Shown here piece by piece: positions 1 to 8,572 of a stretch of DNA of 8,572 bases (its first letter is position 1; the number at the start of each line of letters is the position of its first letter). Made by a program: the position numbers and the translations under genes. The notes below the pieces were generated by a model. That model had not been told where the DNA came from. It saw only the letters and a program-made list of their open reading frames with translations, and made no database searches. Source of the stretch: Actinomycetota bacterium (lineage in GTDB: Bacteria > Actinomycetota > Actinomycetes > Actinomycetales > Angustibacteraceae); contig JACMOY010000284.1 of the NCBI GenBank assembly GCA_014377795.1, forward strand, positions 1 to 8,572. The letters are read 5' to 3'.

Positions 1-3416
<3,416 letters not shown>

Positions 3417-3460
3417 GTCCTCACCGCTTCCTGCTGCTCGCTGATGGGTCACCGGACACG

Positions 3461-3502
3461 AAAAAACCCCTCGGCCCCAGATGGTGGGGCGCTGGTGAGG
3501 GG
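3461..3502 (-). terminator. Intrinsic terminator of the ilvB attenuator
   Basis: On the minus strand CCCCTC (3502-3497) pairs with GAGGGG (3472-3467), and an inner arm GCCCCA (3490-3485) pairs with TGGGGC (3479-3474) around a five-base loop CCATC. The hairpin is followed immediately by six T's (3466-3461), which makes a convincing factor-independent terminator. It lies between the leader peptide and ilvB, not after a gene, so it fits the terminator half of an attenuator. It would also stop any transcript running in from ilvD and the c-di-GMP gene. Confidence 0.88.
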
Positions 3503-3537
3503 TCGCGCGCTGGGCTGAGGTCGGTCAGCCGGCGCGC
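3469..3537 (-). promoter_or_regulatory. Alternative RNA pairings of the ilvB attenuator (pause hairpin and antiterminator)
   Basis: Two mutually exclusive pairings are visible. The first hairpin joins GCGCGC-C-GGCTGA (3537-3525), which covers the last leader codons and stop, to TCAGCC-CA-GCGCGC (3518-3505): twelve pairs with a small internal loop and hairpin loop CCGACC. The competing antiterminator joins CCTCAGCCCAG (3520-3510) to CTGGGGCCGAGG (3480-3469): ten pairs with one mismatch and one bulge, removing the 3' arm of the terminator. Stalling at the leader valine codons would cover the first strand and leave the second free to antiterminate. A ribosome that reaches the stop codon would cover the second strand and let the terminator form. 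The pairings were read by eye with no energy calculation; the switching model is inference from classical attenuators. Confidence 0.7.
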
Positions 3538-3566
3538 TGGAGAACTACGGGGAAGGTGCGGGTCAT
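3525..3566 (-). CDS. ilvB leader peptide (attenuation), 13 residues
   Basis: The ORF runs ATG to TGA and encodes MTRTFPVVLQRAG. Val7-Val8-Leu9 (3548-3540) are regulatory amino acids of this pathway. The two valines use GTA and GTT, which are scarce in the GTC/GTG-dominated genes around it and would make translation more sensitive to low charged valyl-tRNA. There is no Shine-Dalgarno; the ATG lies 7 bases from a plausible -10 box, so the transcript is probably leaderless and starts on the ATG itself. The stop codon lies in the 5' strand of the pause hairpin, and the terminator begins 22 bases further on. Leader-peptide attenuation of ilvBNC is established in Corynebacterium glutamicum; assignment here rests on this arrangement. 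Isoleucine codons are absent, so valine (and perhaps leucine) should be the main signal. Confidence 0.82.
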   Translation of the reverse strand: MTRTFPVVLQRAG

Positions 3567-3572
3567 AACGCC

Positions 3573-3601
3573 ACGGTGCCCCCGTCGTCCGGCGGTGTCA
3601 A
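3573..3601 (-). promoter_or_regulatory. Probable promoter of the ilvB leader and ilvBNC
   Basis: A perfect TTGACA -35 (3601-3596) is followed by a 17-base spacer and CACCGT (3578-3573), which keeps the A and final T of the actinobacterial TAnnnT -10. Six bases later comes the A of the leader ATG at 3566, the expected transcription start, giving a leaderless mRNA. The -35 box overlaps the TGA stop (3600-3598) of the GGDEF-EAL gene, so this promoter is built into the end of the upstream gene. The -10 is weak by consensus, hence moderate confidence. Confidence 0.6.
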
Positions 3602-6045
3602 CATCGACCGTGACCCGTCTCACCATCTGGACCTGATGTCCGCACACTGAGACGCCGCTGTCGTTCGACCCGCGGCAGCCGGGTCACGTCGTCGGGGACG
3701 TCCAGCGCGAACGGCCCCTCGGCCAGGCACCGCCACATGGCCGTCTCGTCCAGCGCTCGGGCGAACGCGTAACCCTGCGCGTGCTGGGTGCCGGCAGCGC
3801 GCAGCAGTCGCACGTGCAGAGCGCTCTCGACCCCCTCGACCGTCACGGACAGACCCAGCTCGTGCCCGATGCCGATGACGGCGTGCACGAGGGCGGTGAC
3901 GTCGTCCAGCCGACCGAAGCCCTCGAGGAACGAGCGGTCGATCTTCAGCTGGTCGACCGGCAGCCGGCGCAGGTAGTCCAGCGAGCAGTACCCGGTGCCG
4001 AAGTCGTCGACGGCCAGGTGCACCCCCAGTCCCCGCAGCCGCTCGACGATGGCCAGCGTGACCTCGGCCTGGTCCAGCAGCACCGTCTCGGTGATCTCCA
4101 GGGTGAGCCGGTCGGCGGGGACGCCGTGCCGGCGCAGCACCCCGTCGACCGCCTCGACCAGACCGGGGTCGGCGACCTGGTGCACCGAGAGGTTGACCGA
4201 CACCCGCAGCGGGTGGCCGGCGGCGGCCCACGCGGCGGCCTGGGCGACCGCCTGCTCGAGCACCCACCGACCGATGGCGTGGATGTCGCCGCTGGACTCC
4301 GCGAGCGCCACCAGCTCGCTCGCCTCGATGACCGTGCTGTCGCCGTCGGTCCAGCGCAGCAGGGCCTCGGCGCCGACGATCTCGCCGCTGGTGAGGTCGA
4401 CCACCGGTTGGTACAGCACGGACAGGGCCTGGTCGACCACGGCCGCGTGCAGCCGCTGCTCGAGGTCGACGCTGCGGGCGAGGGCGGCGTACATGGCCGG
4501 TTCGAAGACCCGCACCAGCCCGCGCCCGGCGGCCTTGGCGTGGTACATCGCGACGTCCGCGTCGCGCACCAGGTCCAGCGGCCGCCCGCCGGGCCCGGCC
4601 GCGGCCACGCCGACCGAGCCGCTGAGCACCAGCTCGCCTCCGGGGGACGTGAACGGGCAGGACAGCTCGTGCAGCAGCCGGGTGGCCACGTCCACCGCCG
4701 CGGCGACGTCGGCGCCGGGCACGAGCAGGACGGTGAACTCGTCGCCGCCGTACCGGCACACCAGGTCACGGTCGCCCGCTGCGCGCTCGACCCGCCGGGC
4801 CGCCTCGCGCAGCAGCGCGTCACCGACGGCGTGACCGCGTCCGTCGTTGATGCGCTTGAAGCCGTCCAGGTCGCAGAACAGGACCACGACCCGGTCCTGC
4901 CCGGCGAGGGCGGCGAACCGGTCGGCGAGCGCGCGGTCGAACGTCGCCCGGTTGGCCAGGCCCGTCAGCGCGTCGTTGCGGGCGGCGTGCAGCAGCTGCT
5001 CGCGCAGTGCGGCGGTCTCGGTGACGTCGCGCACCGCGACCACGACGTCCTCACCCACCCGGCGGGCCACGGCCTCGAGCTGGACCACCTGCCGCCGCTC
5101 ACCTCCCCCACCCGCGCGCAGATCCACACCGACCTGCAGCCGCTGCTCGACGGCCGGGTCGACCTGCAGCAGGCGCAGCGCCGACAGCACCCGCCCGGCG
5201 TCCGGCGCCACCACGAGGTCGCTCACCCGGCGACCGAGCAGCACCTGCGGGGCGACCCGCAGCAGGCGCTGGGCGGACGGCGAGACGGAGGTGACCTCAC
5301 CGCAGACGCCGAGCCGCAGCAGCAGGTCCGGGGTGGTGTCGACCATCGACCGCAGACCCCGCTCGCAAGCCGCCAGCTCGGCGGCCAGCCGGTGGTTGGT
5401 GCGGGCCACCACCAGCAGCCGGGTGAGCAGCACCAGGATCACCGCGCCCGACACCACCAGCGGCAGGCGGGGCAGCCCCGGCGGCGATCCCACCAGCGCC
5501 AGAGACACCGACGCGGCGACCAGCAGCACGACCGGGAGCAGCGCACCGACGGCGTCCAGGATGCGTCGCGGCAGCCGGTCCCGACCCACCGACGTGACCG
5601 CAGCCGCGGCGAGCAGCACCGAGACCGCGACGGCGGCGGCGGTGCTGTCAGCCGGGCTGGCGCCCGCCGGCGCGCCGGGCCACCCGAACACCCAGGCCAC
5701 GACGAACACCCAGGCCACGACGGACACGCTGCCGACGACGAGGAACGTGTCGATGACCAGCACCCAGGCGCGTGGGCCGCCGCTGACGGGCAGCAGCAGC
5801 AGGACCGCGGCGGTCACCAACAGCACGCCAGCGACCAGCTGCGCCGAGCCGACGGCCAGCGGGACGTCGGCCCACGCGCCGCGGGACAGCGCCGAGGTCA
5901 CGCCCACCAGCAGCTGTGAGCCGGCGACGAGCCCGAACCCCACCCGCGCCCTGGCGTCCAGCCGACGCAGCCGGGCGAGCACGACCACGGCGCACGCCAG
6001 CGCCGCCAGCGTCACCGCCGTCGCCAGCGTCACCGCCGTCGCCAC
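3598..6045 (-). CDS. Membrane PAS-GGDEF-EAL protein (predicted c-di-GMP synthase/phosphodiesterase)
   Basis: This 815-residue inner-membrane protein should control cyclic di-GMP. About seven hydrophobic helices span residues 2-215, followed by a PAS-like sensor (about 228-345) and a GGDEF domain (about 350-515) with FCDLDGFKRIND metal and substrate residues (D392, N400, D409) and an intact GGDEF at 433-437. The inhibitory I-site RxxD is GDRD (424-427), lacking its Arg. The EAL domain (about 525-775) keeps the catalytic set: E560 (EALLRW), N618, E650, D680-D681 (DDFGTG), K701, E737 and Q757. Both activities therefore look possible; the net direction cannot be read from sequence. GTG 6045 is chosen because it follows the ilvD TGA by one base (TGAcGTG), implying coupled translation; no Shine-Dalgarno is seen. 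GTG 6033 and 6015 are alternatives. An upstream extension to 6351 would overlap ilvD and is rejected. I know no characterised orthologue. Confidence 0.93.
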   Translation of the reverse strand: MATAVTLATAVTLAALACAVVVLARLRRLDARARVGFGLVAGSQLLVGVTSALSRGAWADVPLAVGSAQLVAGVLLVTAAVLLLLPVSGGPRAWVLVIDTFLVVGSVSVVAWVFVVAWVFGWPGAPAGASPADSTAAAVAVSVLLAAAAVTSVGRDRLPRRILDAVGALLPVVLLVAASVSLALVGSPPGLPRLPLVVSGAVILVLLTRLLVVARTNHRLAAELAACERGLRSMVDTTPDLLLRLGVCGEVTSVSPSAQRLLRVAPQVLLGRRVSDLVVAPDAGRVLSALRLLQVDPAVEQRLQVGVDLRAGGGGERRQVVQLEAVARRVGEDVVVAVRDVTETAALREQLLHAARNDALTGLANRATFDRALADRFAALAGQDRVVVLFCDLDGFKRINDGRGHAVGDALLREAARRVERAAGDRDLVCRYGGDEFTVLLVPGADVAAAVDVATRLLHELSCPFTSPGGELVLSGSVGVAAAGPGGRPLDLVRDADVAMYHAKAAGRGLVRVFEPAMYAALARSVDLEQRLHAAVVDQALSVLYQPVVDLTSGEIVGAEALLRWTDGDSTVIEASELVALAESSGDIHAIGRWVLEQAVAQAAAWAAAGHPLRVSVNLSVHQVADPGLVEAVDGVLRRHGVPADRLTLEITETVLLDQAEVTLAIVERLRGLGVHLAVDDFGTGYCSLDYLRRLPVDQLKIDRSFLEGFGRLDDVTALVHAVIGIGHELGLSVTVEGVESALHVRLLRAAGTQHAQGYAFARALDETAMWRCLAEGPFALDVPDDVTRLPRVERQRRLSVRTSGPDGETGHGRC
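5686..5721 (-). repeat. Perfect 18-base tandem duplication encoding VVAWVF twice
   Basis: Plus-strand unit GAACACCCAGGCCACGAC occurs at 5686-5703 and again at 5704-5721 with no difference. In the GGDEF-EAL protein this produces VVAWVFVVAWVF at residues 109-120, at the end of the fourth predicted membrane helix. The unit length is a multiple of three, so the frame is kept. Identity at the third codon positions too suggests recent duplication rather than selection for similar residues. Confidence 0.9.
6007..6042 (-). repeat. Perfect 18-base tandem duplication at the start of the GGDEF-EAL gene
   Basis: Plus-strand unit CAGCGTCACCGCCGTCGC occurs at 6007-6024 and again at 6025-6042. It encodes ATAVTL twice (residues 2-13), lengthening the first membrane helix by six residues, and each copy carries an in-frame GTG (6033 and 6015) that could act as a start. 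It begins one base inside the chosen GTG codon region. Copy number may vary between strains. Confidence 0.9.
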
Positions 6046-6046
6046 G

Positions 6047-7759
6047 TCAGTCGCAGACGGCGCCGTGAGCCGCGGACCCGACGAGCTTGACGTACTTGGC
6101 CAGGACGCCACGCTGGTGCCGTGGCGCGGGGGGCACCCAGCCCGCGCGCCGGGCCGCCAGCTCGGTGTCGTCGACCAGGAGGTCGAGCGTGCCGCCGGCG
6201 ACGTCCAGGCGGATGCGGTCGCCATCGCGCACGAAGGCGATCGGGCCGGCGTCGACGGCCTCGGGGGCGACGTGGCCGACGCACAGGCCGGTGGTGCCGC
6301 CGCTGAACCGCCCGTCGGTGAGCAGCAGCACGTCCTTGCCGAGCCCAGCACCCTTGATCGCCCCGGTGACCGCGAGCATCTCGCGCATGCCCGGGCCGCC
6401 CTTGGGGCCCTCGTAGCGGATCACGCACACGTCGCCGGCGACCAGGGTGCCGTCCGCGACGGCGTCCATGGCGGCGCGCTCGCCGTCGAAGACCCGGGCC
6501 GGGCCCTCGAAGACGTCCTCGTCGAAGCCAGCCGACTTCACCACGGCGCCCTCGGGGGCCAGCGACCCGTGCAGGATGGTCAGCCCGCCGGTGCGGTGGA
6601 TCGGCCGGTCCATGGCCCGCAGCACCTTGCCGTCGACGTCCGGCGGGTCGATGTCGGCCAGGTTCTCGGCCAGCGTCCGGCCCGTGACGGTCAGCGCGTC
6701 GCCGTGCATCAGGCCCGCGTCCAGCAGGGCGCGCATGACGACCGGGATGCCGCCGACGCGGTCGACGTCGGTCATCACGAAGCTGCCGAACGGCTTGACG
6801 TCGGCCAGGTGCGGCACCTTCGCACCGATCCGGCTGAAGTCCGCCAGCGAGAGCTCGACGTGCGCCTCGTGCGCGATCGCCAGCAGGTGCAGGACGGAGT
6901 TGGTCGAGCCGCCCAGGGCCATGACGACGGCGATCGCGTTCTCGAACGCCTCGCGGGTGAGGATCTGGCGGGCCGTGATGCCCTGGCGCAGCAGCTCGAC
7001 CACCGCCTCACCGGACTTGCGGGCGTACCCGTCGCGACGGCGGTCGACGGCCGGCGGGGCGGCGCTGCCGGGCAGCGACATCCCCAGCGCCTCGGCGGCG
7101 CTGGCCATCGTGTTGGCCGTGTACATGCCGCCGCACGCCCCCTCGCCGGGGCAGATCGCACGTTCGATGGCGTCGACGTCGGCCCGCGAGATCAGACCGC
7201 GCGAGCACGCCCCGACGGCCTCGAAGGCGTCGATGATGGTCACCTGGCGCTCGGTGCCGTCCGAGAGCTTGGCGATGCCCGGCAGGATCGACCCGGCGTA
7301 CAGGAACACGCTCGCGAGGTCGAGGCGCGCCGCAGCCATCAGCATGCCCGGCAGCGACTTGTCGCAGCCCGCGAGCAGCACCGACCCGTCCAGCCGCTCG
7401 GCCTGCATCACCGTCTCGACGCTGTCGGCGATGACCTCGCGCGAGACCAGCGAGTAGTGCATGCCCTCGTGGCCCATCGAGATGCCGTCCGAGACCGAGA
7501 TGGTGCCGAACTCCAGGGGGTAGCCCCGCGCGGCGTGCACCCCCTCCTTGACCGCCTGGGCCAGCCGCTGCAGCGACAGGTTGCACGGCGTGATCTCGTT
7601 CCAGCTGCTCGCGACGCCGATCTGCGGCTTGACCCAGTCGTCATCGCCCATGCCGACCGCCCGCAGCATGCCCCGCGACGCGGTCTTCTCCAGGCCGTCG
7701 GTGACGTCGCGGCTGCGCGGCTTGATGTCGGGAGCACCAGGGGTGTCGGTCGAGGTCAT
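6047..7759 (-). CDS. ilvD: Dihydroxy-acid dehydratase
   Basis: IlvD dehydrates 2,3-dihydroxy-isovalerate and -methylvalerate to the 2-keto acids that lead to valine, leucine and isoleucine. The 570-residue length is normal for the actinobacterial form. The iron-sulfur cluster cysteines are C59 (EITPCNLSL), C132 (AGCDKSLPG) and C209 ([15 protein letters not shown]). K134 next to D133 corresponds to the modified lysine at the Mg2+ site, and S486 in [11 protein letters not shown] is the probable catalytic base. A 2Fe-2S cluster is expected from the IlvD family, not proven by sequence. The ATG at 7759 has no Shine-Dalgarno but sits 7 bases after a TAGACT -10-like box, suggesting a leaderless message. 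Its stop is one base before the GGDEF-EAL start, so the two probably share an mRNA. It provides the step after IlvC, encoded at the other end of the window. Confidence 0.97.
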   Translation of the reverse strand: MTSTDTPGAPDIKPRSRDVTDGLEKTASRGMLRAVGMGDDDWVKPQIGVASSWNEITPCNLSLQRLAQAVKEGVHAARGYPLEFGTISVSDGISMGHEGMHYSLVSREVIADSVETVMQAERLDGSVLLAGCDKSLPGMLMAAARLDLASVFLYAGSILPGIAKLSDGTERQVTIIDAFEAVGACSRGLISRADVDAIERAICPGEGACGGMYTANTMASAAEALGMSLPGSAAPPAVDRRRDGYARKSGEAVVELLRQGITARQILTREAFENAIAVVMALGGSTNSVLHLLAIAHEAHVELSLADFSRIGAKVPHLADVKPFGSFVMTDVDRVGGIPVVMRALLDAGLMHGDALTVTGRTLAENLADIDPPDVDGKVLRAMDRPIHRTGGLTILHGSLAPEGAVVKSAGFDEDVFEGPARVFDGERAAMDAVADGTLVAGDVCVIRYEGPKGGPGMREMLAVTGAIKGAGLGKDVLLLTDGRFSGGTTGLCVGHVAPEAVDAGPIAFVRDGDRIRLDVAGGTLDLLVDDTELAARRAGWVPPAPRHQRGVLAKYVKLVGSAAHGAVCD

Positions 7760-7766
7760 GCGCGGG

Positions 7767-7772
7767 AGTCTA
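7767..7772 (-). promoter_or_regulatory. Possible -10 box for a leaderless ilvD transcript
   Basis: The minus strand reads TAGACT, matching TAnnnT, then 7 bases, then the ilvD ATG at 7759. No Shine-Dalgarno lies between, so a transcript starting on or next to the ATG would fit. The first three bases are the TAG stop of the upstream dehydrogenase. No recognisable -35 is found 17-18 bases further upstream (GC-only sequence), so this remains tentative; ilvD may instead be read from the upstream gene's promoter. Confidence 0.4.
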
Positions 7773-8572
7773 GGACGTCAGGTGCGCGCCGCCGCGGCCC
7801 GTGCCCGCCGCCCACGGGGTCGCCGCGACCACCCCGAGCAGGGGATCGCCGGCCACGATCCGATGCAGCTGCCCGCGCAGCAGCGCCAGGGCGCGCGGCA
7901 TCATCGCCGACGTGGAGCCACCGACGTGCGGGCTGATCAGCACGCCGGGAAGGTGCCACAGCTCGTGGCCGGGGTCGAGAGGCTCGGGGTCGGTGACGTC
8001 CAGCGCGGCCAGCAGGCGCCCGGTGCGCAGCTCGGCCACCAGGTCGTCGGTGCGCACGACCGGCCCGCGGGCCACGTTGACCAGCAGCGCGCCGTCCGGC
8101 ATGGCCGCGAGGAACGCGGCGTCGACCAGGCCCCGCGTGGCCTCGTTCAGCGGCACCGTGACGATGACGACGTCGTGCGCGGGCAGCAGACCGGCCAGCT
8201 CGTCGACCCCGTGCACCGGGCCCAGCCGCGCGTCCTCGCGGGCCCGCGACGCGACCACCGTCACGTGCGTCTCGAAGGGCAGCAGCCGGGCGACGACGGC
8301 GCTGCCGACCCCGCCGGCGCCGAGGACGAGCACCCGCCGGTCGGCCAGCGAGCGGCGCTGCTCGGGAGCCCACCGGCCCCGGTCCTGGCCGCGCACGAAC
8401 TGCGGCAGGCCGCGCAGTGCCGCGATCGCGAGGCCCACCGCGAGCTGGCTGGACGAGGCGTCGTGGACGCCGACCGCGTTGGCCAGCGCGACGCCCGCGG
8501 GCAGGTAAGGGGCCACGGCGTCGAAACCTGCCGTCAGCGTCTGCACCAGGCGCAGGTTCGGCAGGTCGGCGA
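7770..8572 (-). CDS. D-isomer-specific 2-hydroxyacid dehydrogenase, N-terminus cut by window edge
   Basis: The 266 residues present cover most of a family member that interconverts 2-keto acids and D-2-hydroxy acids with NAD(P)H; roughly 40-50 N-terminal residues lie outside the window. [13 protein letters not shown] is the usual end of the first catalytic segment. The nucleotide fold has LGAGGVG (83-89). The catalytic triad is complete: R168 in NVARGPVV, E196 in DVTDPEPL and H215 in SPHVGGST. Ser-Arg-Ala-Arg after the second strand (residues 108-111) suggests NADP(H), not NAD(H). The substrate cannot be named: glyoxylate/hydroxypyruvate reductase or a 2-ketoacid reductase are both possible. 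It lacks the C-terminal regulatory domain of SerA. The gene ends 10 bases before ilvD on the same strand, so cotranscription is possible. A GTG at 8546 is internal, not the start. Confidence 0.9.
   Translation of the reverse strand, partial: ADLPNLRLVQTLTAGFDAVAPYLPAGVALANAVGVHDASSSQLAVGLAIAALRGLPQFVRGQDRGRWAPEQRRSLADRRVLVLGAGGVGSAVVARLLPFETHVTVVASRAREDARLGPVHGVDELAGLLPAHDVVIVTVPLNEATRGLVDAAFLAAMPDGALLVNVARGPVVRTDDLVAELRTGRLLAALDVTDPEPLDPGHELWHLPGVLISPHVGGSTSAMMPRALALLRGQLHRIVAGDPLLGVVAATPWAAGTGRGGAHLTS

Noticed and set aside
3453..3566. A T-box or metabolite riboswitch in the ilvB leader
   Set aside because: The region is only about 110 bases, contains no T-box core or specifier-like structure that I can find, and the leader ORF with alternative hairpins explains it better.
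3781..5919. A 712-codon plus-strand open frame opposite the GGDEF-EAL gene
   Set aside because: The predicted protein is His/Gln/Arg/Asp-rich with no domain, as expected for the complement of a real GC-rich coding frame.
6046..6351. Upstream extension of the GGDEF-EAL frame into ilvD, starting at 6351
   Set aside because: It would overlap the conserved C-terminus of ilvD by about 300 bases and adds only low-complexity residues; the coupled GTG at 6045 is simpler.
4847..7936. A 1029-codon plus-strand open frame across ilvD and the GGDEF-EAL gene
   Set aside because: It is antisense to two confidently identified genes, has low-complexity Arg/Ala/Ser/Thr-rich composition and no recognisable domain. 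GC-rich codon use commonly leaves such antisense frames open.

Overview
The window reads as GC-rich actinobacterial chromosome. The GC content is very high, GTG starts are common, long antisense open frames run through the real genes, and the protein signatures (IlvC beginning [11 protein letters not shown], IlvN beginning [15 protein letters not shown]) are typical of actinobacteria. A Micrococcales-like origin is my guess, not shown. All six protein genes and a short leader ORF lie on the minus strand, so transcription runs from high to low coordinates. I see no tRNA, rRNA, CRISPR array or insertion sequence, and no gene-free gap longer than 300 bases.

In order of transcription: a D-2-hydroxyacid dehydrogenase lacking its N-terminus (7770-8572); ilvD, dihydroxy-acid dehydratase (6047-7759); a seven-helix membrane PAS-GGDEF-EAL protein predicted to make and/or break c-di-GMP (3598-6045), starting one base after the ilvD stop; a 181-base regulatory region (3417-3597); then ilvB (1566-3416), ilvN (1054-1566) and ilvC (1-1021, last few codons outside the window). 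IlvBN, IlvC and IlvD are the common enzymes of valine, isoleucine and leucine synthesis: acetohydroxyacid synthase with its valine-sensing subunit, ketol-acid reductoisomerase and dihydroxy-acid dehydratase.

The most informative non-coding element is the ilvB leader. A TTGACA -35 box overlaps the stop codon of the c-di-GMP gene, and the start point predicted from it falls on the ATG of a 13-residue leader peptide, MTRTFPVVLQRAG. That peptide contains Val-Val-Leu, with the two valines written in GTA and GTT, rare here. Behind it lie a hairpin over the leader stop codon, a competing antiterminator pairing and a GC-rich terminator ending in six T's. Together these form a complete candidate transcription attenuator for ilvBNC.

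The unusual features are the c-di-GMP gene wedged between ilvD and ilvBNC and apparently translationally coupled to ilvD, and two separate perfect 18-base tandem duplications in the membrane part of that gene. All functions are inferred from sequence; nothing here has been tested.
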